From assembly GCF_002385225.1 (NCBI RefSeq), contig NZ_DGDC01000022.1, positions 1 through 64,000 on the forward strand: DNA of 64,000 bases, read 5' to 3'. This document shows, piece after piece, positions 53,120-62,287 of this stretch. Every line of letters starts with the position of its first letter. Within the stretch, counting starts at the first letter, position 1. Both the position numbers and the translations under genes were made by a program. Source of the DNA: Psychrobacter sp. UBA3962. Lineage in GTDB: Bacteria; Pseudomonadota; Gammaproteobacteria; Pseudomonadales; Moraxellaceae. The notes beneath the pieces were generated by a model, which was given only the letters and a program-made list of their open reading frames with translations, was not told the DNA's origin and ran no database searches.

Positions 53120-54457
53120 ATGCAAAACGGACAAAAAATCGGGTTAGCTATGCTCACCGCCATCGTGTTTAGCTCAATGGTTGGGGCGGGCATCTTTAGC
53201 TTACCGCAAAACATGGCCGAAGTTGCAGGTGCAAATGCCATTATTACCGCTTGGCTCATCACCGGTGTGGGTATCTTATTTCTCGCCGGCTGTTTTTTGC
53301 ATTTATCACGTCTTAAGCCTGAGCTGGACGGTGGTATTTATACTTATGCCAAAGAGGGCTTTGGCGATTTAGCAGGCTTCTTTTCGGCTTGGGGATACTG
53401 GTTGTGTGCCACCATTGGTGTGGTGGGCTACTTGGTGGTAGCGTTTGCTGCCTTGGGCAGTTTTGTCGACACACCAAGTCAGACTATCTTTGGCGAGGGC
53501 AATACCTTGTGGGCCCTATTGGGTGAGTCTTTCATCTTGTGGCTGGTACACTATCTGGTGCTGCGGGGTGTCAAACAGGCAGCCTTTATCAACTTGCTAG
53601 CAACTTTGGCAAAAAGCTTACCCCTTATCGCTTTTATTGTATTTGCATTTTATGCGTTTGATATTGAGACTTTTAATACCGATCGCGCTGGCACGACTTT
53701 AAACGTACCTTTTATGGATCAAGTTAAAAACACAATGCTCATTACTTTATGGGTGTTTACCGGTATTGAAGGGGCCACTGTCCTCTCGCAGCGGGCCAAG
53801 CGTCGCTCTGATATCGGACATGCTACCTATATTGGCGTAATTCTGGCTTTGGTGTTATATATTGCCATCACACTTCTTTCATTGGGAGTGATGAGCCGGG
53901 TCGATGTTGCAGCATTGAGTAACCCCTCTATGGCTGGCATCATGGCACACATGACAGGGAGTGTCGGTAAATGGGTGATTAGTATTGGTCTTATTATTTC
54001 TGTGTTGGCCTCTTATTTAAGTTGGATTTTGTACTCTGCTGAAGTGCCCTATACCGCAGCTAAGTACCATGCTTTCCCGCGTCTTTTTACCAAACAAAAT
54101 GAACAAGGCACACCAACAGCTTCCCTAACACTGACTAGCTTAACCGTGCAACTGTGTCTATTAATGATATTTTTGACAGGCGAAGGCTATAACCTGTTAG
54201 TGGTTATCTCAACCTCCATGATTCTGATACCCTACTTCTTGGTCGGTGCCTATTTGGTCAAGATATCTTTTGCACAATCAGAGCGATGGTCTATCAAGGC
54301 AGTGGGGCTTGGTGCAAGTGTGTATGGTATCTGGCTGATTTATGCGGCAGGTATCGATAACTTATTACTGTCATTATTGCTCTATATACCGGGTTTAATG
54401 ATTTTTTACTATAGTCGTTATCAAGCACGCCAGCAGACCTTACAAAACAAGCTATAA
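53120..54457 (+). CDS. APC-family amino-acid transporter
   Basis: The 445-residue inner-membrane protein has 12 helices. MVGAGIFSLPQNMAEVAGANAIITAW is split over helix 1 and shows the APC GAGIF site, and DGGIYTYAKEGFGDLAGFFSAWGYW is typical of basic amino-acid or arginine/ornithine-type antiporters (APA/ArcD). Helix 6 has WVFTGIEGATVLSQRAKRR. Tight coupling to the methyltransferase gene suggests it brings in S-methylmethionine or a related methyl donor, but homology alone would say arginine/ornithine exchange. Confidence 0.85.
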   Translation: MQNGQKIGLAMLTAIVFSSMVGAGIFSLPQNMAEVAGANAIITAWLITGVGILFLAGCFLHLSRLKPELDGGIYTYAKEGFGDLAGFFSAWGYWLCATIGVVGYLVVAFAALGSFVDTPSQTIFGEGNTLWALLGESFILWLVHYLVLRGVKQAAFINLLATLAKSLPLIAFIVFAFYAFDIETFNTDRAGTTLNVPFMDQVKNTMLITLWVFTGIEGATVLSQRAKRRSDIGHATYIGVILALVLYIAITLLSLGVMSRVDVAALSNPSMAGIMAHMTGSVGKWVISIGLIISVLASYLSWILYSAEVPYTAAKYHAFPRLFTKQNEQGTPTASLTLTSLTVQLCLLMIFLTGEGYNLLVVISTSMILIPYFLVGAYLVKISFAQSERWSIKAVGLGASVYGIWLIYAAGIDNLLLSLLLYIPGLMIFYYSRYQARQQTLQNKL

Positions 54458-54480
54458 ATATCGTGTGGCATACACAGTTG

Positions 54481-54526
54481 AATTAAAGAAGGCCCAAAAA
54501 ACATGTTTTTTGGGCCTTCTTTAATT
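54481..54526. terminator. 46-bp perfect palindrome, bidirectional terminator
   Basis: Bases 54481-54503 and 54504-54526 are exact reverse complements (core AAGGCCCAAAAAACATGTTT). It lies between the convergent transporter (+) and mdaB (-) genes and should terminate both. Confidence 0.85.
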
Positions 54527-54583
54527 GTCTCGTAAATGAGTAAGTGGATTAATAATAATCTGATAAAAGCTAATTCCTAGCCA

Positions 54584-55168
54584 CTAATAAGCAAAAACGG
54601 CGGTCAAATGCGCTTGATAATTTTGTATATCACTATCAATAGTCGGATTTTTGATGACATCATTACTCATAAAGGTGGGCAATGGAGTCATACCTAAAAA
54701 CTGATAGGCTTTATGAGTAGCAATATAGACCCCGTCCACGCCAGCCGCTTCAAAGAACTGCTTAGGATCGGTAAAGGCAATAGCGGGCGCATTCCAAGTG
54801 ACTGAAAGCATGTATTGCTTGCCTTGTAACAAACCGCCAGAGCCATATTTCTTCGCAGGATCTTGACGCGTGCGTCCATCGCTTTGATATAAGCGGCCGT
54901 GACCTAGGGTAAACACCTCATCGATATACTTTTTAACGATCCAAGGCACACCCATCCACCAAGCTGGGGCCTGTTGAATGACCACATCTGCCCAAAGCCA
55001 CTTTTGTATCTCCTCCTCTATATCATAGCCGGCATCAATATGAGTCACTTTTACCTGATGACCCAAGTTTAGCAAGTGTGCTTCGGCAGTCTGTGTCATG
55101 GTGTCATTAAGTTTGCCGTGCGAATGGGCAAAGTTTTTACCGCCATTTAATATCAATATGTTTTTCAT
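54584..55168 (-). CDS. mdaB: NADPH-quinone reductase MdaB
   Basis: The 194-residue flavodoxin-like enzyme reduces quinones with two electrons. ILNGGKNFAHSHGKLNDTMTQ, QQAPAWWMGVPWIVKKYIDEV, and GSGGLLQGKQYMLSVTWNAP match E. coli MdaB (193 residues). I start at 55168 because this gives the family start MKNILILNGG; an upstream in-frame ATG overlaps the dkgB end. It lies 35 bases after dkgB and is cotranscribed with it. Confidence 0.92.
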   Translation of the reverse strand: MKNILILNGGKNFAHSHGKLNDTMTQTAEAHLLNLGHQVKVTHIDAGYDIEEEIQKWLWADVVIQQAPAWWMGVPWIVKKYIDEVFTLGHGRLYQSDGRTRQDPAKKYGSGGLLQGKQYMLSVTWNAPAIAFTDPKQFFEAAGVDGVYIATHKAYQFLGMTPLPTFMSNDVIKNPTIDSDIQNYQAHLTAVFAY

Positions 55169-55203
55169 GTTAACTGCTCTGTATCTATCCAATGTTTTTA
55201 ATA

Positions 55204-56007
55204 TTAATCCCAAATTGGTGCCAGACCTTCAGGATTCACTTCGCGGCTGTTGGCTTCTAACTGATCAATTTGTGCCATTTGCTCATCACTTAAAGTTATG
55301 TTTTGGGCTTGTAGATTGCTGGCAAGATTCTCACGCTTCGTGGATGAAGGAATAACCGCATAGTCTTTGGCCAGTGCCCACGCTAAAATAACTTGGGCAG
55401 GAGTTTGTCCATTTTGCTCAGCTATTTTTTGGATTACCGCATCTTTTAGTGCTCTACCATAGGCCAAAGTCATATATGAAGTGACCTTTATGCGTTGTTG
55501 ATGCATAAAACTAACCAATTTACGATTTTGTAGATAAGGACTAAGCTCTATTTGATTGGTTTCGATATTTTCAGCCCCTACCACATCGATGGCTTGTTGT
55601 AGTAATTCAATATTGAAATTAGACACTCCGATCTTCTTGGTTAAACCTAAGTTTTTTGCCTCAAGTAAGGCGATCATGTATTCTTCAAGTGGCACAGGAC
55701 CTGAAGGTGCTGGCCAATGGATCAGGGTTAAGTCTACGCTATCAACGCCCAGGTTATTTAAGCTTTCTTTGAGACTGGGGACAAGAGTGTCTTTGGATAA
55801 ATTATCTACCCAGATTTTGGTGGTAAGATATATAGACTCGGTAGCAATACCGCTATTTTTTATCGCGGTACCAATGTCTGCCTCGTTGCCATATATTTGT
55901 GCGGTATCTATGGCTCTATAGCCTAAATCTAGTGCATTTTCTACAGAGTTGATAACGGTCTCTCCTTGCAGTCTAAATGTACCTAAACCGAATTCTGGAA
56001 GTGTCAT
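55204..56007 (-). CDS. dkgB: Aldo-keto reductase DkgB
   Basis: The 267-residue NADPH-dependent reductase (2,5-diketo-gluconate or methylglyoxal-type substrates) has the same length as E. coli DkgB. The tetrad is seen in AIDTAQIYGNE (Asp, Tyr), TTKIW (Lys) and LIHWPAPSG (His). IGVSNFNIELL, NQIELSPYLQNRK and VIPSSTKRENLASNL complete the match. The ATG at 56007 gives the family start TLPEFGLGTFRLQG. A LysR gene is divergent, as yafC is beside dkgB in E. coli. Confidence 0.94.
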   Translation of the reverse strand: MTLPEFGLGTFRLQGETVINSVENALDLGYRAIDTAQIYGNEADIGTAIKNSGIATESIYLTTKIWVDNLSKDTLVPSLKESLNNLGVDSVDLTLIHWPAPSGPVPLEEYMIALLEAKNLGLTKKIGVSNFNIELLQQAIDVVGAENIETNQIELSPYLQNRKLVSFMHQQRIKVTSYMTLAYGRALKDAVIQKIAEQNGQTPAQVILAWALAKDYAVIPSSTKRENLASNLQAQNITLSDEQMAQIDQLEANSREVNPEGLAPIWD

Positions 56008-56137
56008 ATAATTCACCTGTCTTTTATGGTAAACGTTAAGGTTATAAGCAATATTACTTGTTGAGAGACAGTATATATAGACAGTTAATTGATAAGAAGG
56101 CACAGTAAATCAAAATTCTTTTGCATAAGAGTCAACA

Positions 56138-57037
56138 ATGAAAGTCACCCTTAATGAGCTTGATACTTTTATAAGTATTGTTGACACTGGCAGTATAAGT
56201 CAGGCGGCTGAATACCTAGATGTTACGGTATCAGCAGTAAGTAGATCTTTAGCGAGGTTGGAGAAAAAGTTAGATACGGCATTATTTAGACGCACAACAA
56301 GACGTCTGGAGCTGACCCAAGAGGGTGAGATGTATTTAGCACGGATACGGGGTGTATTAAATGATCTAGAAGCTGCTGAGAATATGTTGATAAAAAACAA
56401 AGAGGTGCCCTCAGGCAAGCTGAGAATCGACGCGGCTACCCCTTTTATGCTACATGTCATTACTCCACTGATGACAAAATATAGCCAAGCCTATCCACAA
56501 ATCGATATTGAACTGGTAAGCAATGAAAATTTGGTAGATTTATTAGAGGAGCGAACCGATGTGGCAGTGCGCATTGGAGAGCTAAAGGACTCTACCTTAA
56601 GTGCGACACCACTAGGCTTAAGTCAGATTCGAATTCTAGCCAGCCCAGAATATCTACAAAAACATGGTACACCGCAAAGTGTAGAAGATTTGGCTCACCA
56701 TCAGTTATTGGGTTTTAATTCTCTACCCAAGCTAAATGATTGGCCAATATATGATACTTTTAATAATTTATTTCATGCTCAGACCAATATAAAAGCCGAT
56801 AGCGGGGAAACTTTAAGACAATTAGCCTTATGCGGTACTGGCATTGTCTGCTTATCTGATTTTATGACTCAACAAGACCTCAAAGAAGGGCGACTGATTG
56901 AATTATTTGCTGATAGCACAATAAAAATGCAGCAGCCCATTAACCTAGTCTACTATAGGAATAGAAAGCTATCACAGCGGGTCAGCTCATTCATTGAGTT
57001 TATAAAAAAAGAGCTGAGTACCACTAAGCTTTTTTAA
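56138..57037 (+). CDS. LysR-family regulator (YafC-like)
   Basis: The 299-residue protein has a winged helix-turn-helix (DTFISIVDTGSISQAAEYLD, VTVSAVSRSLARLEKKLDTALF) and a periplasmic-binding-type effector domain (about 90-295, with IDIELVSNENLVDLLEERTDVAVRIGEL split over strands). It is divergent from dkgB-mdaB with a 130-bp gap and is the likely activator of that pair. The inducer is unknown. Confidence 0.92.
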   Translation: MKVTLNELDTFISIVDTGSISQAAEYLDVTVSAVSRSLARLEKKLDTALFRRTTRRLELTQEGEMYLARIRGVLNDLEAAENMLIKNKEVPSGKLRIDAATPFMLHVITPLMTKYSQAYPQIDIELVSNENLVDLLEERTDVAVRIGELKDSTLSATPLGLSQIRILASPEYLQKHGTPQSVEDLAHHQLLGFNSLPKLNDWPIYDTFNNLFHAQTNIKADSGETLRQLALCGTGIVCLSDFMTQQDLKEGRLIELFADSTIKMQQPINLVYYRNRKLSQRVSSFIEFIKKELSTTKLF

Positions 57038-57106
57038 TACTATATGTTTATATGCGGTTTGTCAGGCTAACTACAATCAAATACGGGCCAAGTAACTGGT
57101 CGGTAA

Positions 57107-57817
57107 TTAAAACCAACCCTCTTCCAAAAGATCCTCAGTATTACTGAGCTCAAAGCTAGTAACCAAATCATAAAAGGTGCCAGGATCTTCAATGCCTTTA
57201 AGCAAATCTCGCTTATGTAGAGCCACAAACATAGCTAGTGAATAAGCTGCGCAATGAACAGACTTCTTTGGGTTAAATGAGATATCAGTAAAAGCCTGAT
57301 ATTGAACCACTTCTTCATGTAATTCTGGATGTTGTTTTAGAGCGTTGATATAAAGCCAGTCATAAAAAGTGGTTAATGGTTCAACACCCCACTCCATACC
57401 AAAATAATCATAACCAGTTAACTCACCAGATGAGATTAAACGCTCATCTTTTCTCGCCTGCCTAGGTTTCTCAGTCAGTAAATCCAAATAAGGTCCGCCT
57501 TGTTCAAACACCTTGCTGGCTTGAAATGCGTTCTCAACACTGCTCTTTTGTCCATTATCATTGGTAATTTGTAAGCTATATGGACTTAGTGGAAAGCTTA
57601 ATTTATTGCCTGATTTGGTAGACAGCTCTAATACATTTTTAAAGCCATATTTCTTTTTTATGACTCGGTGCAGATCGTTAAGGGTCTTTTTCTTCTGTCT
57701 AGTAGCAAATCCCACATGCCGCTCAATTCGAACCATATCAGTTTTTACCAGATTATCACTGCCCACTCTTGGCATAAATACCGGTTTATATTCCATGGGA
57801 GTTGTTGCTTGTTCCAT
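57107..57817 (-). CDS. NADAR-type DarT1-antitoxin-like protein, orphan
   Basis: The 236-residue cytoplasmic protein starts KPVFMPRVGSDNLVK and has the core SSVENAFQASKVFEQGGPYL, RKDERLISSGELTGY, WGVEPLTTFYDWLYINAL and AFTDISFNPKKSVHCAA. I know this pattern from the DarT1-associated NADAR antitoxin family (earlier a DUF), in which NADAR removes ADP-ribose from guanine in DNA. The ENAFQ-x-SK segment fits the NADAR motif. No DarT toxin frame lies on either side: LysR on one, DUF962 on the other. It may be a solitary antitoxin guarding against incoming DarT, or have another ADP-ribose role. Weak AAAGG lies upstream of the ATG. Confidence 0.65.
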   Translation of the reverse strand: MEQATTPMEYKPVFMPRVGSDNLVKTDMVRIERHVGFATRQKKKTLNDLHRVIKKKYGFKNVLELSTKSGNKLSFPLSPYSLQITNDNGQKSSVENAFQASKVFEQGGPYLDLLTEKPRQARKDERLISSGELTGYDYFGMEWGVEPLTTFYDWLYINALKQHPELHEEVVQYQAFTDISFNPKKSVHCAAYSLAMFVALHKRDLLKGIEDPGTFYDLVTSFELSNTEDLLEEGWF

Positions 57818-57956
57818 AACGAGGTGCCTTTTTCTTTAATGTACGTGCTATCAATAAATATTATTCAGTCTTAGCGAGGCAGTTTAGCCGATTGTTGACG
57901 ATTTATCTTGTGCTATTTTTTAGTTTAATACAAACCATTAAAAATATACTAAGTAT

Positions 57957-57996
57957 AAAAAAACCGTCTTGATATTTATCTAATATCAAGACGGCT
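57957..57996 (-). terminator. Terminator of the Mpo1-like gene
   Basis: CCGTCTTGATATT and AATATCAAGACGG form a perfect 13-bp stem; on the minus strand a T-run follows. Confidence 0.9.
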
Positions 57997-58032
57997 ATTT
58001 CTAAATCTAACAGCGACTGGCTGCTATTAATA

Positions 58033-58425
58033 TTAACTGACTTTATCGAATTTTGGATCTTTCAAACTGACATTGCCTCGAAGGATGTCTGAATACATCC
58101 GAAAGTCACTGATAAAGCTTTGCACCGGATATTTAAAAGTGGCGGGCTTGTTCTTCTCAAAAAAGAAGTGGCCGACCCAAGCGCAGGCATAACCGGCAGC
58201 AATACCTTTTAATACAGGACTCAGCCTACCTGTTTTTAATGCGGTCGCAAATCCAATCAAGCCGAAACTACTGCCAGCGAAATGTAATCTGCGAGATATA
58301 ACATTTTGATGTTCTTCGAGGTAAAAACTATAAAAGCTTTTATTGACGGGCTTGGTAGTAACTATTTGATGAGTTGGGGTGTTTTCTTCCGTAATTATAG
58401 ACTTGGTATCTAATGAGGTTTTCAT
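58033..58425 (-). CDS. Mpo1-like (DUF962) membrane protein
   Basis: The 130-residue protein has FYSFYLEEHQNVISRRLHFAG (the His-rich DUF962 start), two helices (GLIGFATALKTG, and GIAAGYACAWVGHFFFEKNKP), and YPVQSFISDFRMYSDIL. The yeast homologue Mpo1 is an iron-dependent dioxygenase that shortens 2-hydroxy fatty acids; the conserved His in RRLHFAG and GHFFFEKN are kept. The first 25 residues are polar. Confidence 0.85.
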   Translation of the reverse strand: MKTSLDTKSIITEENTPTHQIVTTKPVNKSFYSFYLEEHQNVISRRLHFAGSSFGLIGFATALKTGRLSPVLKGIAAGYACAWVGHFFFEKNKPATFKYPVQSFISDFRMYSDILRGNVSLKDPKFDKVS

Positions 58426-58558
58426 GTCAGCATCCTTGCTTAATATTTATGACTTCTCGAGTCTTACCCAATCCAATATCCTTTAAACCTGACTCCTTGT
58501 CAAATATAAGACATTGAATACGCAGTCTTTAATGCGTGTCTGCCATACTTTAATCTTA

Positions 58559-58960
58559 CTAGTCTTTTTTCATTTTTACGACATTCATGCTTGGATAAGC
58601 CAAATCGATTTTATACTTTTGACCACCACGAGATGCCTTGGTTTTTACAATACCTTGGCTGTGTTTATAGTCCACTTTCTCAACTCGGTAGCCCATACTA
58701 TTAAGCTTACGAGTGGCCAGTCTTTCAGCATTAACTCTATTATAGTCACTCTTATTATAATCTTTGCTTTTTTGCTTCTTTTTCTTATCTTTGTTTTTAT
58801 GGCTATCATGTTTTTTATAATCACCCTTGCCATTCGGATAATAAACCCCTCCATTAGGATGATAAATAGGACCATCTAAGATTAGCGGAGTAGAGGTACA
58901 TCCTGTAACTCCGAGCAATAGAGCGGTAATGCCTGTGGCCAGTACTTTAGATTTAGTCAT
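58559..58960 (-). CDS. Lys-rich lipoprotein
   Basis: The 133-residue product has a lipobox VTGC (Cys near residue 21), then IYHPNGGVYYPNGKGDYKKH and a long run of Lys, Asp and Ser (about 50-70), and a small C-terminal domain (NRVNAERLATRKLNSMGYRVEKVD, VKTKASRGGQKYKIDLAYP) reminiscent of PepSY/YpeB-like folds. I start at ATG 58960 because it directly precedes the signal peptide. Function unknown. Confidence 0.7.
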   Translation of the reverse strand: MTKSKVLATGITALLLGVTGCTSTPLILDGPIYHPNGGVYYPNGKGDYKKHDSHKNKDKKKKQKSKDYNKSDYNRVNAERLATRKLNSMGYRVEKVDYKHSQGIVKTKASRGGQKYKIDLAYPSMNVVKMKKD

Positions 58961-59134
58961 GGTGATACTTCCATATTTAGTTAAGTGACATAATAAATAT
59001 TGAAACAATAGTTTGAAATATTTTATTACAAGTATGTGACTATAGTAGCCCACTTATATATAGGCTTAGTATCTTAAGCGTTATCAGTTGTAACTATTCC
59101 TAGGCTAAATCAGTAAAGCAAGTTAAATCAAAGT

Positions 59135-59461
59135 TTATCGTTCACAAATTTCGGAGCGTACTATAAATCTCTTGCCCTCTGGTATCTCTAAAGAGAAGCT
59201 GGCACCGCGCCCTGATACCACATCTATAGTCAGGTCGGTATGTTTCCATAGTCCAAACTGCGCCTTGCCCATATAAAAAGGACAGCCGCCTATCTCCCCA
59301 ACTAATACATCTTGCCCGCCCACTTTAAACTCACCTAGGGGGTAACACATGGGCGAGCTACCATCACAACAGCCCCCTGATTGGTGAAACATTAAATCGC
59401 CGTGTTTTGATTTGAGCAATTCAATCAGCTCAATGCATGCTGGCGTGGCTTCGACTTTCAT
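59135..59461 (-). CDS. DUF779 protein of an aldehyde dehydrogenase set
   Basis: The 108-residue protein matches DUF779 (COG3564): LKSKHGDLMFHQSGGCCDGSSPMCYPLGEF, with three Cys, and CPFYMGKAQFGLWKHTDLTIDVV. Genes of this family regularly stand beside acetaldehyde dehydrogenase genes, as here, where adhP and the aldehyde dehydrogenase lie upstream on the same strand. The Cys cluster suggests a metal or redox role. A terminator lies between it and adhP, so it may have its own promoter. Confidence 0.88.
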   Translation of the reverse strand: MKVEATPACIELIELLKSKHGDLMFHQSGGCCDGSSPMCYPLGEFKVGGQDVLVGEIGGCPFYMGKAQFGLWKHTDLTIDVVSGRGASFSLEIPEGKRFIVRSEICER

Positions 59462-59537
59462 AAAGGTGCTCCTAGCTATTAAAAGCTTGGTAAATGAGGA
59501 CTATGCAAGTAAAAGCATAGGTTGGTTATACAGATAT

Positions 59538-59605
59538 AAAAAAGGGCGCATCGCTCTTAATCTACATCGTAAGTGATGAGACTAAAATCGATGTGCCCCG
59601 TTTTT
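59538..59605 (-). terminator. Terminator after adhP
   Basis: GGGCGCATCG (59545-59554) and CGATGTGCCC (59590-59599) pair with one G-T; on the minus strand a T6 run follows. The loop is long (35 bases) and has its own small hairpin. Confidence 0.65.
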
Positions 59606-59686
59606 AACAGCAGTATATGCTTGGTTAGTTAGATAAGTATCAATGCTTTCATGATATCTATCAAACTAATTGCATAAACACACTAA

Positions 59687-60715
59687 CTACTTAGAATAAT
59701 CGATGACAATGCGGCCCTCGATTTTTCCTTGTCGCATACGCTCAAAAATATCATTGATATTTTCTAGAGGCTCTGCAGAGACCGTAGCCTTAACCTTGCC
59801 TTCTGCCGCCATATCTAGCGACTCTTGTAAGTCAAGACGAGTACCTACAATAGAGCCTCGGATGGTAATACCATTTAGTACGGTATCAAAGATGGAAACT
59901 GGAAACTCACCTGTTGGTAAGCCATTACAAACCAATGTACCACCGCGGCGTAGCATGGCTAAGGCTTGATCGAACGCTTTTGCTGAAACTGCAGTGACTA
60001 AAGCACCGTGAGCGCCGCCAATCTCTTGTTGCAGATACTCACCCGGATCGGTATTCTTGGCGTTCACCACAACTTTAGCGCCCAGTCTTTTGGCAAAGTC
60101 TAGCTTCTCATCATCAATATCTACCGCAGCGACGTTAAGCCCCATAGCAATGGCATATTGCACGGCCATATGACCCAGCCCGCCGATACCTGAAATAACC
60201 ACCCAGTCGCCTGGTTTGGTATCGGTCATTTTTAGGCCTTTATAGACAGTGACACCGGCACACAGTACTGGAGCAATTTCAATAGAGTCTACGCCTTCAG
60301 GGATAATGCCGACATAGTTGGCATCTGCCAGTACATATTCCGAGAAGCTACCATTTACCGAGTAACCAGAGTTTTCCTGTTTTTCACATAAAGTTTCCCA
60401 ACCGCCCAAGCAGTGAGTACAGTGTCCACAAGCTGAGTACAACCAAGGCACTCCAACGCGATCACCCTTTTTGACATGGTGTACGTTGTCACCAACCTCA
60501 GTAATAATCCCTACCCCTTCGTGACCTGGAATAAAGGGTGGATTTGGTTTGACGGGCCAATCCCCTTCTACTGCATGAAGATCCGTATGACAAACCCCAG
60601 ACGCTTCCATTTTTACTACGATCTGCCCTGGACCTGCCGTTGGTATATCCACTTCTTCAATCTTTAGAGGCTGATTAAACTCATGAAGTACAGCTGCTTT
60701 CATTTTATTAGACAT
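59687..60715 (-). CDS. adhP: Zinc alcohol dehydrogenase AdhP
   Basis: The 342-residue NAD-dependent enzyme oxidises ethanol and other primary alcohols. Catalytic zinc site GVCHTDLHAVEGDWP and GHEGVG, structural zinc Cys in YSACGHCTHCLGGWETLCEKQ, and Rossmann SGIGGLGHMAVQYA match AdhP/AdhA-type enzymes. It lies 45 bases after the aldehyde dehydrogenase in one operon, giving ethanol to acetaldehyde to acetate. Confidence 0.94.
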   Translation of the reverse strand: MSNKMKAAVLHEFNQPLKIEEVDIPTAGPGQIVVKMEASGVCHTDLHAVEGDWPVKPNPPFIPGHEGVGIITEVGDNVHHVKKGDRVGVPWLYSACGHCTHCLGGWETLCEKQENSGYSVNGSFSEYVLADANYVGIIPEGVDSIEIAPVLCAGVTVYKGLKMTDTKPGDWVVISGIGGLGHMAVQYAIAMGLNVAAVDIDDEKLDFAKRLGAKVVVNAKNTDPGEYLQQEIGGAHGALVTAVSAKAFDQALAMLRRGGTLVCNGLPTGEFPVSIFDTVLNGITIRGSIVGTRLDLQESLDMAAEGKVKATVSAEPLENINDIFERMRQGKIEGRIVIDYSK

Positions 60716-60760
60716 TTTTAATTCCTTTTAATCCATTGTTGCAACTTATCGGTGCTTATC

Positions 60761-62287
60761 TTAGAAAAAGCCCATGGCCTTAGGGCTATAAGACACCAAC
60801 ATATTCTTGGTTTGCTGATAATGATCCAACATTATCAGATGGTTCTCACGGCCAATACCCGACTGCTTGTAGCCACCAAAGGCTGAGTGTGCCGGATATA
60901 TATGGTAGCAGTTGGTCCACACCCGACCTGCTTGGATACTACGGCCAAAACGGTAAGCTTTGTGCACACTACGGGTCCAAATACCTGAACCTAAGCCATA
61001 TAGAGTGTCATTAGCTAAACGTAGTGCTTCCTCATCATCCTTAAAGGTAGTGACAGCAAGTACTGGACCAAAGATTTCTTCTTGGAAAATACGCATGTCA
61101 TTGGTGCCCTCAAAGATGGTGGGCTGCACATAATAGCCATTGCCCATATCGCCTTCATATTTAGCCTGCTCACCACCGACTAATACTTTGGCACCCTCTT
61201 TTTTACCAATATCTAGATAAGACAAGATTTTTTCTAGCTGATCTGAGCTGGCTTGCGCGCCTACCATGGTCTCAGTATCCAGTGGATTACCAAGCTTAAT
61301 GGCCTTAACGCGCTCAATACAGCGTTTTATAAACTCATCATAGATACTTTCATGTACCAGTGCGCGCGAGGGACAAGTACAGATTTCACCCTGATTCAGC
61401 GCAAACATCACCAGACCTTCCACTGCTTTATCTAAGAAATCATCATCCTCGTCCATAATATCAGCAAAGAAGATGTTCGGGCTCTTACCGCCCAACTCAA
61501 GCGTTACAGGAATGATGTTTTCACTGGCATATTGCATGATTAGGCGACCTGTAGTGGTCTCCCCTGTGAAGGCAATTTTGCTAATGCGAGGGTTAGATGC
61601 TAAAGGTTTGCCGGCCTCTACCCCAAAACCATTGACTACGTTTAACACCCCTTTTGGCAAGATATCCGCCAATCCTATGGTCTCGATAAGATACATAATG
61701 GAGGCTGGAGTCTGCTCAGCGGGTTTAAGTACGATACAGTTCCCTGCAGCCAATGCGGGTGCAATTTTCCAAACCGCCATTAACAGTGGGAAGTTCCAAG
61801 GGATAATCTGACCGACAACACCTAGGGGCTCATGGAAGTGATAGGCGACCGTGTCTTCATCAATTTGACTGATGCCACCTTCTTGGGCGCGGATTGCTCC
61901 GGCGAAGTAACGAAAATGGTCGACAGCCAACGGAATATCGGCTGCTAGGGTTTCTCTGACAGGCTTGCCGTTGTCGTAACACTCAGCCACTGCAATTTTT
62001 TCAAGATTCTCTTCTATCTTATCAGCGATTTTTAGCAGGATATTGGAGCGCTCAGTTACACTGGTTTTACCCCAAGCCTCTTTAGCAGCATGGGCAGCAT
62101 CTAGGGCTTTTTCAATGTCAGCAGCTTTTGAACGGGCGACTTGGCAAATAACTTTACCATCGATAGGACTGGTGTTTTCAAAATACTCACCATCAACAGG
62201 GGCAACCCACTCTCCGCCAATAAAGTTGTCATATTTTTCGCGGAATTTAACTAAACTATTTTCAGTATTAGGGGTTTGATACAACAT
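60761..62287 (-). CDS. exaC: NAD-dependent aldehyde dehydrogenase
   Basis: The 508-residue enzyme turns acetaldehyde into acetate. The start FREKYDNFIGGEWVAPVDG, IIPWNFPLLMAVWKIAPALA, the Glu in LELGGKSPNIF, the nucleophile Cys in NQGEICTCPSR, and EEIFGPVLAV are family marks; MDEDDDFLDKAVEG and the C-terminal KNMLVSYSPKAMGFF are typical of ExaC/AcoD/AldB. Linked adhP and DUF779 genes support a role in alcohol oxidation. GGAGTG lies 7-12 bases before the ATG. Confidence 0.94.
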   Translation of the reverse strand: MLYQTPNTENSLVKFREKYDNFIGGEWVAPVDGEYFENTSPIDGKVICQVARSKAADIEKALDAAHAAKEAWGKTSVTERSNILLKIADKIEENLEKIAVAECYDNGKPVRETLAADIPLAVDHFRYFAGAIRAQEGGISQIDEDTVAYHFHEPLGVVGQIIPWNFPLLMAVWKIAPALAAGNCIVLKPAEQTPASIMYLIETIGLADILPKGVLNVVNGFGVEAGKPLASNPRISKIAFTGETTTGRLIMQYASENIIPVTLELGGKSPNIFFADIMDEDDDFLDKAVEGLVMFALNQGEICTCPSRALVHESIYDEFIKRCIERVKAIKLGNPLDTETMVGAQASSDQLEKILSYLDIGKKEGAKVLVGGEQAKYEGDMGNGYYVQPTIFEGTNDMRIFQEEIFGPVLAVTTFKDDEEALRLANDTLYGLGSGIWTRSVHKAYRFGRSIQAGRVWTNCYHIYPAHSAFGGYKQSGIGRENHLIMLDHYQQTKNMLVSYSPKAMGFF

